From Sphingomonadales bacterium (GTDB taxonomy: Bacteria; Pseudomonadota; Alphaproteobacteria; Sphingomonadales; Sphingomonadaceae): a stretch of 13,353 nt of DNA. The DNA is taken from positions 1-13,353 of the forward strand of contig JAGPVK010000039.1 of the NCBI GenBank assembly GCA_018067055.1. The letters run 5' to 3'. The notes beneath the pieces are model-generated. The model did no database searches and had not been told where the DNA came from. It was given only the letters and a program-made list of their open reading frames with translations. Made by a program: the position numbers and the translations under genes. Shown in pieces: positions 1-7,994 of the stretch (the stretch's first letter is position 1; each line of letters opens with the position of its first letter).

Positions 1-1
1 C

Positions 2-1222
2 ATCACTGGCTTCGGCCGCAATCTTTCTTATGGCCGATCTATTCTCCCCCAGATCAAATGGCATGAAGGTGATCTCAGTCGCTATTGCGACCCACAAAGC
101 TGGTCGAGCATCCTTCGAAATATCGATATTGTAATCAATGCGAGCGGCATTCTGCAATCCGGTCCAAGTGACGACGTGAATATCACGCAGACCAAGGCCA
201 TAATCGCACTGATCGAAGCATCCGAAAGTTCAGGCACCTCGCAGTTCATCCAGATTTCAGCCTGCGGCGCGTCAATTGATGCGGCTCATGATTTCATGCA
301 AAGCAAGGGCCGAACTGATCTCCGGCTCGGTGAATCGCCGATCAATGCAACAATACTGCGTCCCGGACTGGTGATCGGTAGAAACAGCTACGGTGGCACC
401 GAACTGATCCGCATGATTGCCGCCATGCCCTTTTTCGCACCACAATTGAACGGCTTTGGGCATATTCAATGCGTCGCCCTTTCCGACGTGGTCGAAGCGG
501 TCGAAAGGGCTATCGACCAACCGGCGGCGCTATCCGGCTCTTATGATCTTGTGGAAGCCGAGGCCCGGCCAGTCGATCAGATCATTGCGCAGCACCGAAA
601 ATGGCTCGGATTTGATAACACAGGCTGGCAGTTTCCAGTCGGACGGAATTTAACGGGTTTCGCCGCTTGGGGGTCCGATATACTGGGGTGGTTCGGCTGG
701 CGCTCGCCTATGCGCAGCAACACCATCCAATCCCTGAGAGACGGGGTGCAAGGCGATGCCGGTCAAGCGGCTATCATCTTAGGACGGCCAGCGATCAAGC
801 TGGAACAGATTCTAAACGGTTTTCCAGCAGGCAAACAGGACCGCATACATGCACAATTAATGCTCGGACTGCCGCTGTTTCTGGCAATGCTCATTTTTCT
901 CTGGCTGGGTTCGGGCCTGCTGGGAATATGGAAGGCTGATGAAGCGGCGGCACTGCTGGGGCGGACTTCCCTCTCACCCGTGATCGCATTGGCGATGGTC
1001 TGGGGAGGAGCAATTGCCGATCTGGCTCTAGGGTTCGGTCTGATTTTTCGCAAGTCCGTGCGAGCAGCGCTGGCCGGAACCATTGCAATGTCTCTCGCCT
1101 ATCTAGTCGGCGGCACCATCTTAACGCCACTGCTCTGGCTTGATCCTTTGGCGCCACTGATCAAGGCCCTCGCGTCCATCGGGCTTTCCATGACCTGTCT
1201 GATCGCGCTGGACAAGCGATGA
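2..1222 (+). CDS. NAD(P)-binding SDR-like protein fused to DoxX-like membrane domain (5' end missing)
   Basis: The reading frame is open from base 2 with no stop before 1220, so the gene starts outside the window. The first in-window start (GTG at 176) is internal. About 406 residues are visible. The first residues (ITGFGRNLSYG) look like the end of a glycine-rich Rossmann loop. IDIVINASGILQ and ILRPGLVIGR are typical of the atypical SDR/NmrA-like epimerase group. The usual YxxxK position appears as F-M-Q-S-K, so classical SDR catalysis is doubtful. The last ~125 residues hold about four hydrophobic segments separated by short loops, resembling a DoxX-like membrane domain. Similar SDR-DoxX fusions are known, usually annotated only as oxidoreductases. 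The stop overlaps the next gene by 4 bp (ATGA), which implies translational coupling with the DUF2269-like protein. The substrate is unknown; a membrane-tethered NAD(P)-dependent oxidoreductase or an electron/quinone-related role is inference. Confidence 0.8.
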   Translation: MTGFGRNLSYGRSILPQIKWHEGDLSRYCDPQSWSSILRNIDIVINASGILQSGPSDDVNITQTKAIIALIEASESSGTSQFIQISACGASIDAAHDFMQSKGRTDLRLGESPINATILRPGLVIGRNSYGGTELIRMIAAMPFFAPQLNGFGHIQCVALSDVVEAVERAIDQPAALSGSYDLVEAEARPVDQIIAQHRKWLGFDNTGWQFPVGRNLTGFAAWGSDILGWFGWRSPMRSNTIQSLRDGVQGDAGQAAIILGRPAIKLEQILNGFPAGKQDRIHAQLMLGLPLFLAMLIFLWLGSGLLGIWKADEAAALLGRTSLSPVIALAMVWGGAIADLALGFGLIFRKSVRAALAGTIAMSLAYLVGGTILTPLLWLDPLAPLIKALASIGLSMTCLIALDKR

Positions 1223-1692
1223 CCGACCTGCTGCTCTTCGCCCAGTGGCTGCATATTATCGGTGCAACCATATTGATCGGGACCGGTGCGGGCATCGCTT
1301 TCTTCATGCTGATGGCCCATCGCACCGATGATCCGAAACTGATTGCCCATGTAGCCGAAACCGTGGTTGTTGCAGATTTCCTGTTCACCGCTCTGGCGGT
1401 GATCGTTCAACCGATCACCGGATTCTGGCTGGCCTATCTGATCGGTTGGCCGATCATGACACCCTGGATCATCTGGTCGCTAGCGCTATATATTTTCATT
1501 GGACTGTGCTGGCTTCCTGTAGTCTGGATACAAGTTCGCCTGCGAAACTTGGCCCGGCAAGCCGTCCGCAGGGACTCGGCGCTGCCACCGGAATATTACC
1601 GGCTGTACAAGGTCTGGTTTGCGCTTGGCATTCCCGCCTTTGCAGCTATTTTGTTAATTGTCTGGCTGATGCTCGCCAAATCTGTTTTTTGA
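1219..1692 (+). CDS. DUF2269-like integral membrane protein
   Basis: 157 residues with four hydrophobic segments (roughly residues 4-28, 48-75, 82-106 and 132-155) and short charged loops, so an inner-membrane protein. The N-terminal stretch FAQWLHIIGATILIGTGAG, with its conserved-looking His, and the later ITGFWLAYLIGW are characteristic of the DUF2269 family, predicted membrane proteins of unknown function. The ATG overlaps the TGA of the upstream SDR/DoxX-like gene (ATGA), so the two are almost certainly co-translated and probably work together. hisN begins only 15 bp after the stop, so the transcript may continue. No enzymatic motif is visible. Family assignment is from sequence character only. 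Confidence 0.8.
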   Translation: MTDLLLFAQWLHIIGATILIGTGAGIAFFMLMAHRTDDPKLIAHVAETVVVADFLFTALAVIVQPITGFWLAYLIGWPIMTPWIIWSLALYIFIGLCWLPVVWIQVRLRNLARQAVRRDSALPPEYYRLYKVWFALGIPAFAAILLIVWLMLAKSVF

Positions 1693-1707
1693 CTATAGGA
1701 CAGGGCT

Positions 1708-2487
1708 ATGACACCCAAAGATATTGAACTCGCGCAAAAACTCGCCGAAGCAGCAGCGGAAGCGATCCGGCCATTTTTCCGCGCCAAATTCGATCAGGAA
1801 AGCAAGGATGATTCCACCCCGGTAACCGAAGCGGACCGTGCGGCAGAAGCGGCGATGCGGACGATCATCGAAGCCGAACGGCCGGACGATGGTATCATCG
1901 GCGAGGAATATGGCACCCGCAACGAGGGCGCGTCGCGGCAATGGGTGCTCGATCCGATTGACGGCACCACCAGTTTCATCGCCGGTCGGCCGATATTCGG
2001 CACCTTGATCGCGCTGATGCAGGAAGGCTTTCCGCTGATCGGGATTATCGACCAGCCAATTGCCAGAGAGCGCTGGATCGGCGTGGTCGGTCGCCCGACA
2101 ATATTCAACGGACAGCCAGCGAAGTCCTCGCGTTGCCGGGAGCTGAAGGACGCGGTCCTCGCCACCACCTCCCCGCATCTTTTCGACGAGCATGATGCCG
2201 AGCATTTCATGGGACTGGCCAGCAAGGTCGCACCGCGCAAGATCATCTATGGCGGCGATTGCTATAATTACGGCCTGGTCGCCAGCGGCCATGTCGATGT
2301 GGTCTGCGAAGCGGGCTTGAAACTGCACGATTTTGCCGCCCTCGCGCCGATCATCGAGGGCGCCGGGGGCATGATGTGCGACTGGAACGGCGAACCATTG
2401 CACGCAGAATCAGACGGCCATGTGCTGGCGATCGGTGATCATGCACGGGTGGATGATGTGCTGGAGGCGATTGCCTGCCATCATTGA
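1708..2487 (+). CDS. hisN: Histidinol-phosphatase, inositol monophosphatase type
   Basis: 259 residues, the usual length of the Mg2+-dependent inositol-monophosphatase superfamily. Metal-binding motifs are present: G-E-E at residues 65-67, D-P-I-D-G-T at 82-87 following WVL, and the C-terminal Asp in GLKLHDFAALAPIIEGAGG (Asp208). The combination of GEEYGT, RPIFGTLIAL and a C-terminal LKxxDFAAL motif (not the W-D-x-A-A of SuhB/CysQ proteins) fits the HisN group, which hydrolyses L-histidinol phosphate to histidinol in the penultimate stage of histidine synthesis. ATG at 1708 is preceded by AGGA 7 bp upstream. No other his gene is in the window. A broader inositol- or nucleotide-phosphatase specificity cannot be excluded from sequence alone. 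It is soluble, with no signal peptide. Confidence 0.85.
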   Translation: MTPKDIELAQKLAEAAAEAIRPFFRAKFDQESKDDSTPVTEADRAAEAAMRTIIEAERPDDGIIGEEYGTRNEGASRQWVLDPIDGTTSFIAGRPIFGTLIALMQEGFPLIGIIDQPIARERWIGVVGRPTIFNGQPAKSSRCRELKDAVLATTSPHLFDEHDAEHFMGLASKVAPRKIIYGGDCYNYGLVASGHVDVVCEAGLKLHDFAALAPIIEGAGGMMCDWNGEPLHAESDGHVLAIGDHARVDDVLEAIACHH

Positions 2488-2510
2488 TCGGACCCAGGAA
2501 GGACTAGTCA

Positions 2511-3122
2511 ATGACCAAATCGGATCACTGGAACCGGGTTTATGATGAAAAAGCACACGAGGACGTCAGCTGGTTCCAGTCACATCCCTGGGTTTCCCTA
2601 GCTGCAATTGATCGGCATGTGGCAAGAACCGAGGATGCGTTTATCGACATCGGCGGCGGAGAATCACTGTTAATTGATCATCTCGCCGCGCGCGGCTGGA
2701 CGGATTTGACCGTTCTCGACATTTCAGCCTCCGCGCTCGCGGTCGCGAAACAGCGGATTGGCGCGCAGGCAGCAACTATGGAATGGATAATTGCCGATAT
2801 TACCCGCTGGCAACCCGAGCGCCAATATGATGTTTGGCACGACAGAGCGGTTTTCCATTTTCTCACGGAGCGAAATCAGCGCAGCGCTTATCGTCGCGCC
2901 ATCCTGAAAGGCACGCGAACCGGCAGCATTGTCATCATGGCTACATTTGCACCCGACGGTCCGGAACAGTGCAGCGGACTAGCGGTGGAACGCTATGATT
3001 CCAAGGCTCTGTCCATCGAGTTGGGTAGCAGTTTTATCTTGCTTGAGGACTGGCGCGAATTGCATGAAACGCCCTGGGGATCGAGGCAGAACTTCAACTG
3101 GTGCGTATTTAGACGAGCGTGA
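2511..3122 (+). CDS. Class I SAM-dependent methyltransferase
   Basis: 203 residues with the Rossmann methyltransferase order: the SAM-binding glycine motif IDIGGGES near residues 45-52, an acidic residue closing strand 2 (VLDIS, Asp70) that should bind the ribose hydroxyls, and a motif IV-like segment YDVWHDRAVFHFLTE at 106-120. The N-terminal HWNRVYDEK...EDVSWFQ is characteristic of a small family of bacterial methyltransferases related to thiopurine/tellurite (TehB-like) enzymes. The substrate is unknown. A strong Shine-Dalgarno (AGGAAGGA, 2496-2503) lies 7 bp before the ATG. It follows hisN by 23 bp on the same strand and is probably the last gene of this run, since a 130-bp gap precedes rpmI. 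Confidence 0.85.
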   Translation: MTKSDHWNRVYDEKAHEDVSWFQSHPWVSLAAIDRHVARTEDAFIDIGGGESLLIDHLAARGWTDLTVLDISASALAVAKQRIGAQAATMEWIIADITRWQPERQYDVWHDRAVFHFLTERNQRSAYRRAILKGTRTGSIVIMATFAPDGPEQCSGLAVERYDSKALSIELGSSFILLEDWRELHETPWGSRQNFNWCVFRRA

Positions 3123-3252
3123 ACGACGATATCACTTCAATTGGCCTTGCTTTCCCGCCGAATCCTGTTAATGCGCCCCTTCCGAAGTGACGCTCTGGCC
3201 AGTGTTGGGCTGCCACAAGTGTCCGTAACGGTACCATCTAGAGGAGACCAAA
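3123..3252 (+). promoter_or_regulatory. rpmI-rplT leader region, candidate promoter
   Basis: A 130-bp non-coding gap precedes the ribosomal-protein genes and should carry their promoter. The best candidate by eye is TTGCTT (3147-3152), a 16-bp spacer and TAATGC (3169-3174), which is a weak match to the sigma-70 consensus. A small bulged hairpin (TGGC-C-AG / CT-GCCA, around 3198-3217) lies downstream. Whether L20 represses its own operon here, as in E. coli and Bacillus, cannot be judged. infC, often upstream of rpmI, is absent. Confidence 0.25.
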
Positions 3253-3456
3253 ATGCCCAAGTTGAAGACCAAAAGTGGTGTGAAGAAACGCTTCAAGATC
3301 ACCGCAACCGGTAAGGTCAAGCACGGCGTAGCCGGCAAACGCCACCGTTTGATGAGCCATAACAGCAAATATATCCGCCAGAACCGCGGCACCAAGAAAT
3401 TGTGTGATGCGGATGCTCGGACAGTCAAGAAATGGGCGCCATACGGCCTGGGTTAA
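3253..3456 (+). CDS. rpmI: 50S ribosomal protein L35
   Basis: 67 residues, the standard length for L35. The start [20 protein letters not shown] and the [20 protein letters not shown] block are diagnostic. The protein is strongly basic, as expected for this late-assembling rRNA-binding protein of the large subunit. GAGGAGA (3241-3247) gives a strong ribosome-binding site 5 bp from the ATG. It is followed after 40 bp by rplT in the universal rpmI-rplT order. Confidence 0.98.
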   Translation: MPKLKTKSGVKKRFKITATGKVKHGVAGKRHRLMSHNSKYIRQNRGTKKLCDADARTVKKWAPYGLG

Positions 3457-3496
3457 TTCCCGCCGCAGCGACATTCAAACTTACAGGATATAGAAT

Positions 3497-3859
3497 ATGG
3501 CACGTGTAAAACGGGGTACGACCACTCGTACAAAACATAAGAGATTATTGGTTCAGGCGAAGGGCTATTACGGCCGTCGCAAGAATACCATCCGCATCGC
3601 GCGGCAGGCCGTCGAAAAAGCCGGTCAATATGCCTATCGCGATCGTAAAGTTAAGAAGCGCGCTTTCCGTGCGATCTGGATCCAGCGGATCAACGCTGCG
3701 GTTCGCGCCGAAGGCATGACCTATGGTGTCTTCATCCATGGCACAAAGCTGGCCGGGATTGAACTCGACCGGAAAGTGATGGCCGACCTGGCGATGAATG
3801 AACCCGCAGTATTTAGCGGCATCATCAAACAGGCGCAGGATGCTCTGGCGAAAGCTTAA
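3497..3859 (+). CDS. rplT: 50S ribosomal protein L20
   Basis: 120 residues, typical of L20. The N-terminal [18 protein letters not shown], the [21 protein letters not shown] block and [20 protein letters not shown] identify the family unambiguously. L20 binds 23S rRNA directly and is needed early in 50S assembly; in several bacteria it also represses its own operon. AGGA at 3485-3488 lies 8 bp before the ATG. The gene ends 21 bp before a strong intrinsic terminator, so rpmI-rplT form a transcription unit that is at least partly separated from pheST. Confidence 0.98.
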   Translation: MARVKRGTTTRTKHKRLLVQAKGYYGRRKNTIRIARQAVEKAGQYAYRDRKVKKRAFRAIWIQRINAAVRAEGMTYGVFIHGTKLAGIELDRKVMADLAMNEPAVFSGIIKQAQDALAKA

Positions 3860-3880
3860 GCATTTTCAGAAATTCAAAGA

Positions 3881-3912
3881 AGCGCCGGAGAGCAATCTCG
3901 CGGCGCTTTTTT
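3881..3912 (+). terminator. Intrinsic terminator after rplT
   Basis: The 5' arm AGCGCCG (3881-3887) plus GAGA (3888-3891) pairs with TCTC (3896-3899) and CGGCGCT (3901-3907) around a GCAA tetraloop, with a single bulged G at 3900. A run of six T (3907-3912) follows directly. It is a G/C-rich stem with a T tract, placed 22 bp after the rplT stop. Confidence 0.88.
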
Positions 3913-3954
3913 ATTGGGTTTTTCGCATTGGGTTTTATGCATTGGGTTTTATGC
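3913..3954 (+). repeat. Three tandem 14-bp repeats between rplT and pheS
   Basis: Units are 3913-3926 (ATTGGGTTTTTCGC), 3927-3940 (ATTGGGTTTTATGC) and 3941-3954 (ATTGGGTTTTATGC). The last two are identical; the first differs at two positions. The array begins immediately after the terminator T-run and ends 39 bp before the pheS start, so it occupies the space where a pheS promoter or leader would lie. The function is unknown. Confidence 0.9.
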
Positions 3955-3993
3955 AGGGCTTGCTAGACGGGCAGCGATTAAAAACGGGACAAT

Positions 3994-5112
3994 ATGATGA
4001 GCGACATCGAGGCGATCAGGGACAAATATCTGGAGCAGATTGACGCTGTATCCGATGGCGACGCGCTGGAGGCGATCCGCCTGGCTGCGCTCGGCAAGAA
4101 GGGCGAGATTTCGCTGCTGCTGAAAACCCTGGGCCAGATGACGCCGGAACAGCGTCAGGAGCAAGGCCCGAAGATCAACGGCATGCGGCAAGCGGTCGCT
4201 GATGCCCTGACATCCCGCAAGGAGGCGATGGAGACAGCGGCTCTGGATGCCAAGCTGGCCACCGAAAAACTCGATCTAACCTTGCCGGCACCGGCTGCAC
4301 CGAAGGGCAGTATCCACCCGGTCAGCCAAGTGATGGACGAACTGGCCGAAATATTCGCCGATCTCGGCTTCTCGGTCGCCACCGGTCCTGAAATCGAGGA
4401 TGACTGGCATAATTTCACCGCGCTCAATATTCCGGACACCCATCCGGCGCGGGCAATGCACGACACTTTCTATTTTCCGCAGACCGATGAAGCCGGCATG
4501 GCCAAACTGCTGCGCACCCATACCTCGCCGGTCCAGATCCGCACGATGATGGACGTCGCGAAACAAACCGATGGTGCCGGCGAACCGATCTACCTTATCG
4601 CGCCGGGCCGCACCTATCGCAGCGACAGCGATGCTACCCACACCCCTATGTTTCATCAAGTCGAGGGGCTGGTGATCGACAAGAATATCCATATGGGCCA
4701 TCTCAAATGGACGCTGGAGACCTTCGTCCGCGCCTTTTTCGAGCGTGACGATATCGAGCTGCGCCTGCGCCCGAGCTATTTCCCGTTCACCGAACCAAGC
4801 GCCGAAGTCGATGTCGGCTTCAGCGTCGAGCAGGGCCGCCGCATCATCGGCGGTGACCCGCGGGGCGAAAATGGCGGCTGGATGGAGATCCTCGGCTCCG
4901 GCATGGTCCATCCCAACGTCATTCGCAATTGCGGGCTGGATCCGGATGTCTGGCAGGGCTTTGCCTTTGGCTGCGGCATCGACCGGCTGGCGATGCTGAA
5001 ATATGGCATGGACGATCTGCGCGCCTTCTTCGACGGCGATCTGCGCTGGGCCGACCATTACGGATTTGACGCGCTCGACGTGCCCACCTTGAGCGGAGGA
5101 GTCGGCGCATGA
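3994..5112 (+). CDS. pheS: Phenylalanine--tRNA ligase alpha subunit
   Basis: 372 residues. The N-terminal ~95 residues form the tRNA-contacting coiled coil; the class II aminoacyl-tRNA synthetase core follows. Motif 1 is at [19 protein letters not shown] (108-126), followed by the family signature [12 protein letters not shown] (150-161). Motif 2 is [19 protein letters not shown] (204-222). [16 protein letters not shown] lies at 259-274 and motif 3 [14 protein letters not shown] at 322-335. It is the catalytic subunit of the cytosolic alpha2-beta2 enzyme that activates phenylalanine and charges tRNA-Phe. Two in-frame ATGs (3994 and 3997) are possible starts; GGGAC lies just upstream of both. 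The stop overlaps the pheT start by 4 bp (ATGA), which couples subunit synthesis. Confidence 0.97.
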   Translation: MMSDIEAIRDKYLEQIDAVSDGDALEAIRLAALGKKGEISLLLKTLGQMTPEQRQEQGPKINGMRQAVADALTSRKEAMETAALDAKLATEKLDLTLPAPAAPKGSIHPVSQVMDELAEIFADLGFSVATGPEIEDDWHNFTALNIPDTHPARAMHDTFYFPQTDEAGMAKLLRTHTSPVQIRTMMDVAKQTDGAGEPIYLIAPGRTYRSDSDATHTPMFHQVEGLVIDKNIHMGHLKWTLETFVRAFFERDDIELRLRPSYFPFTEPSAEVDVGFSVEQGRRIIGGDPRGENGGWMEILGSGMVHPNVIRNCGLDPDVWQGFAFGCGIDRLAMLKYGMDDLRAFFDGDLRWADHYGFDALDVPTLSGGVGA

Positions 5113-7559
5113 AATTCTCCCTTTCTTGGCTCAAGGCCCATCTCGACACTGATGCCTGTGCGACCGAAATTGCTGAAAAACTGACCAGCATTGGCTTGGA
5201 AATCGAAGGGATGGAAAATCCCGCCGATGCGCTGAGACCCTTTCGCGTGGCGAAAGTGCTTGAAGCGGGGCCGCATCCCAATGCCGACAAGTTGCAATTG
5301 CTTAAAGTTGCTGATGGTGCGGCGGAACCGTGGCAGGTGGTGTGCGGGGCGCCCAATGCGAAAGCCGGGATGATCGGCGTGTTCGGGCCTCCGGGCACCT
5401 ATATTCCGGGCAGCGATTTCACGCTGAAACCCGCAAAAATCCGGGATGTCGAGAGTTTCGGCATGATGTGCAGCTATCGCGAGCTGGAGCTCGGCGATGA
5501 TCATGACGGGATCATCGAATTGCCGGAAAGTGCGGCCAGTGAAGTTGGCACCAGCTATGCCGATTATGCAAAGCTCGACGATCCGGTGTTCGATGTGTCG
5601 ATCACCCCCAATCGTCAGGATTGCATGGGCGTCCGCGGGATTGCGCGCGATCTGGCGGCAGCGGGTCTTGGCTCTCTGAAGCCATTGGACATTGCCAACA
5701 TCGCCCGCAACGGCACTGGCCCGGATGTCCGCACCGACGATCCGGAAGGCTGCCCCGCTTTCTACGCTTGCACAGTCAAAGGCGTGAGCAATGGCGCGTC
5801 GCCTGCCTGGATGCAGGCGCGGCTGAAATCGGCCGGACAGAAGCCGATCAACACCCTGGTTGATATCACCAACTATGTGATGCTCGATCACGGGCGGCCG
5901 CTGCATGTCTATGATGCAGGCAAACTTGCTGGCGGTCTGATTGCCCGCAAGGCGAAGCCGGGCGAGACCGTGCTCGCACTCAACGACAATGAATACACGC
6001 TCGACGAGAGCATGACCGTGATTGCCGATGACAAGGGCGCGCATGATATCGGCGGGATCATGGGCGGCGCGAACACTGGTTCGGACCAGGCCACGACCGA
6101 GGTGCTGATCGAATGCGCCTATTTCACGCCGGAAAATATTGCCAAAACCGGCCAGAAACTGCTGCTGACCAGCGACGCGCGCCAGCGGTTCGAGCGCGGC
6201 GTTGATCCGGCTTTTCTCGATGATGGCCTGGAATTGGCCACTGCGTTAGTACTCGAGCTGTGCGGTGGCACCGCCAGCGCGGTCACTCGCGCCGGAACGC
6301 CGCCGACGGAGCAGCGCACCATATCCTATGACCCGGCCCAATGTCTGGCGCTGGGCGGACTAGATGTCGCGCCGGATCGCCAGACAGCGATTCTCGAAGC
6401 GCTGGGATTTGAGGTCTTGTGTCCCCGCGAAGGCGGGGAACCATCTCCCGATGGTTCCACGACCGAAGCGCGGGAGATGGGCCCCGGCCTTCGCCGGGGA
6501 ACCTGGACGATCACCATTCCGACCTGGCGGCGCGATGTGCAGGGCTGGCAGGATATTGTCGAGGAAATCGTCCGCATCGAAGGGCTGGACACTATTCCCT
6601 CGACCCCGCTGCCCCGCAAGCCGGGCGTCGCCAAACCGACCGCCTCACCCGAGCAGCTGGCCGAGCGCAAGGCCCGCCGGGCTGCGGCCGCGCGTGGGCT
6701 CAACGAAGTGGTCAACTGGAGCTTCATTTCCGAGAAGGAAGCCGCGCCTTTTGGCGGCGGCAACTGGTCGCTGGCCAACCCGATCAGCGAGGATCTCAAG
6801 GTGATGCGGCCCTCGATGCTACCCGGCCTGATCGCCGCTGCCAAGCGCAACAGCGCGCGCGGCGCATCGTCGGTCCGGCTGTTTGAAGTGGGACGCCGCT
6901 ATCTGGAGTCCAGCGAACATCCGACCATCGGCCTGGTGCTGACCGGCGAGAAGACAGCCCGCAACTGGCAGGGCCGCGGAGCGAGCAAGTTTGATGCCTA
7001 TGACGCCAAGGCGGAAGTGCTGGCGATTCTCGAGGCGGCTGGCGCGCCGGTCGACAAGCTGATGGACTTCGGGGAAGCAGGTGACGCTTATCATCCCGGA
7101 CAGTCCGGCACGTTGCGGCTCGGGCCTAAGAAGATTCTTGCCGCTTACGGCGCGCTGCACCCCAATGCTACCAAGGCGTTCGGCCTGAAGGGCGCAGCGG
7201 TCGGCGCGGAGATTTTCCTCGACGCGATTCCGCTGAAGAAGAAGGCGGGCCACATGCGCGACGCCTTTGCACCACCCGCGCTACAGGCCGTTACCCGCGA
7301 CTTTGCCTTCATCGTCGATGCGGATCTGCCAGCAGGCGATCTGGTGCGCGCGGTCAAGGGTGCGGACAAGAAACTGATCACCGATGCGCGGATTTTCGAC
7401 TTGTTCGAGGGGCCGAGTGTGGGAGAAGGCAAGAAGTCGCTGGCGGCGGAAGTTACGTTGCAGCCAACCGACGCGACACTGACCGAAGAGGATCTCAAGG
7501 CACTTTCGGACAAGGTTGTCGCGAGTGCGGCTAAACTCGGTGCGTCGCTACGTGGCTAA
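5109..7559 (+). CDS. pheT: Phenylalanine--tRNA ligase beta subunit with a 28-residue insertion in the B5 domain
   Basis: 816 residues. The order matches bacterial PheT: N-terminal region, OB-fold tRNA-binding domain (about 44-150, [18 protein letters not shown]), B3/B4 editing domain (about 210-390, including [19 protein letters not shown]), B5 domain (about 402-495, with [23 protein letters not shown]), catalytic-like domain, and C-terminal FDX-ACB anticodon-binding domain (about 720-815, [15 protein letters not shown]...). AGGAG at 5097-5101 and the ATGA overlap with pheS support the start. The oddity is residues 438-465 (nt 6420-6503), between ALGFEVL and [12 protein letters not shown], where other PheT proteins need only a short turn. 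The DNA there is a palindromic repeat element of 84 nt (28 codons) that keeps the frame. Without it the protein would be ~788 residues. The enzyme is essential, so the insertion must be tolerated. Confidence 0.97.
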   Translation: MKFSLSWLKAHLDTDACATEIAEKLTSIGLEIEGMENPADALRPFRVAKVLEAGPHPNADKLQLLKVADGAAEPWQVVCGAPNAKAGMIGVFGPPGTYIPGSDFTLKPAKIRDVESFGMMCSYRELELGDDHDGIIELPESAASEVGTSYADYAKLDDPVFDVSITPNRQDCMGVRGIARDLAAAGLGSLKPLDIANIARNGTGPDVRTDDPEGCPAFYACTVKGVSNGASPAWMQARLKSAGQKPINTLVDITNYVMLDHGRPLHVYDAGKLAGGLIARKAKPGETVLALNDNEYTLDESMTVIADDKGAHDIGGIMGGANTGSDQATTEVLIECAYFTPENIAKTGQKLLLTSDARQRFERGVDPAFLDDGLELATALVLELCGGTASAVTRAGTPPTEQRTISYDPAQCLALGGLDVAPDRQTAILEALGFEVLCPREGGEPSPDGSTTEAREMGPGLRRGTWTITIPTWRRDVQGWQDIVEEIVRIEGLDTIPSTPLPRKPGVAKPTASPEQLAERKARRAAAARGLNEVVNWSFISEKEAAPFGGGNWSLANPISEDLKVMRPSMLPGLIAAAKRNSARGASSVRLFEVGRRYLESSEHPTIGLVLTGEKTARNWQGRGASKFDAYDAKAEVLAILEAAGAPVDKLMDFGEAGDAYHPGQSGTLRLGPKKILAAYGALHPNATKAFGLKGAAVGAEIFLDAIPLKKKAGHMRDAFAPPALQAVTRDFAFIVDADLPAGDLVRAVKGADKKLITDARIFDLFEGPSVGEGKKSLAAEVTLQPTDATLTEEDLKALSDKVVASAAKLGASLRG
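6420..6503. repeat. Palindromic repeat element inserted in frame in pheT
   Basis: The left hairpin is CCCCGC-GAAG-GCGGGG (6423-6438) and the right hairpin CCCCGGC-CTTC-GCCGGGG (6482-6499). The two halves are inverted copies of each other (GCGAAGGC near the left, GCCTTCGC near the right). Inside them is a perfect 10-bp inverted repeat, CCATCTCCCG (6441-6450) and CGGGAGATGG (6471-6480). AACCAT/ATGGTT (6439-6444 and 6451-6456) is an alternative small stem. The arrangement, including the GAAG/CTTC hairpin loops, matches the dispersed element at 11300-11385. Such elements are normally intergenic in proteobacteria; here it lies inside the B5 domain of pheT. The boundaries are set from where the B5 sequence is interrupted. 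Confidence 0.85.
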
Positions 7560-7578
7560 GGAAGAAGATTTTGAACGC

Positions 7579-7980
7579 ATGCACCGTTTTATTGGCCATA
7601 TCACGACCTTGCGCTTCAATATAGCTGCCGACTCACCGGTTCATCCCCTCAAAGAGATGGAACGGATCGAACGAGAATTTGGCCGAGCGAACGCCCTCAA
7701 AGGGTTAAAGATGGCCGTCAATGATATGGTTGAAGAGCTCTCTAGGTTTGACGTACCCGCGACCAAACAGCTTGATGCCGAACTGACCGAAATCGGAGCA
7801 ATGACGCTAAGCGAGGCGCGAGCTAGGTTTTCGAAAACACTGAAGCGCGTTTTGAAGCGGGGTGAAATTCTCTCCGAGGAAGAATCTTATCTCGTCAGAA
7901 ACGCCCAAGATTTCCTCCGAGGCAATGACGCCGCGAATTGCCAGCGTTTGCTTGCAGAATTCGAAATCGCACAGATCTGA
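7579..7980 (+). CDS. Small hypothetical protein between pheT and prfC
   Basis: 133 residues from ATG 7579; not recognised. The protein is charged and probably mostly helical (for example HPLKEMERIEREFGRANALKGLKMAVNDMVEELSRF, residues ~23-58), with no membrane segment, signal peptide or catalytic motif visible. The start is uncertain. The frame is open further upstream, with GTG at 7552 (8-bp overlap with pheT) and TTG at 7516. ATG 7579 is preferred because AAGGAAGAAG (7558-7567) lies a little upstream as a possible Shine-Dalgarno, at a rather long distance. G/C is lower than in its neighbours: two 60-base stretches counted by hand give 53%, against about 60% or more in pheT and prfC. It may be translationally linked to pheT. 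It looks like an accessory gene in a core region. Confidence 0.7.
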   Translation: MHRFIGHITTLRFNIAADSPVHPLKEMERIEREFGRANALKGLKMAVNDMVEELSRFDVPATKQLDAELTEIGAMTLSEARARFSKTLKRVLKRGEILSEEESYLVRNAQDFLRGNDAANCQRLLAEFEIAQI

Positions 7981-7994
7981 ACAGAAAAATCATT

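Noticed and set aside
3798..4043. Reading frame with a Phe/Tyr-rich stretch (FYWVFRIGFYALGFMQG) just before pheS, suggestive of a pheST attenuation leader peptide.
   Set aside because: The Phe codons come from the 14-bp tandem repeats. The only upstream start lies inside rplT, the terminator precedes rather than follows the Phe codons, and no alternative hairpin lies between them and pheS.
5058..6044. Long minus-strand open frame (328 residues) opposite pheT, and similar ones at 4276-5058, 8175-9080 and 1693-2403.
   Set aside because: They are antisense shadows of strongly supported genes (pheT, pheS, prfC, hisN), with no recognisable family and no ribosome-binding site.
7938..7994. N-terminal extension of prfC from TTG 7938.
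   Set aside because: It overlaps the end of the preceding gene and is not RF3-like; ATG 7995 gives the conserved N-terminus.
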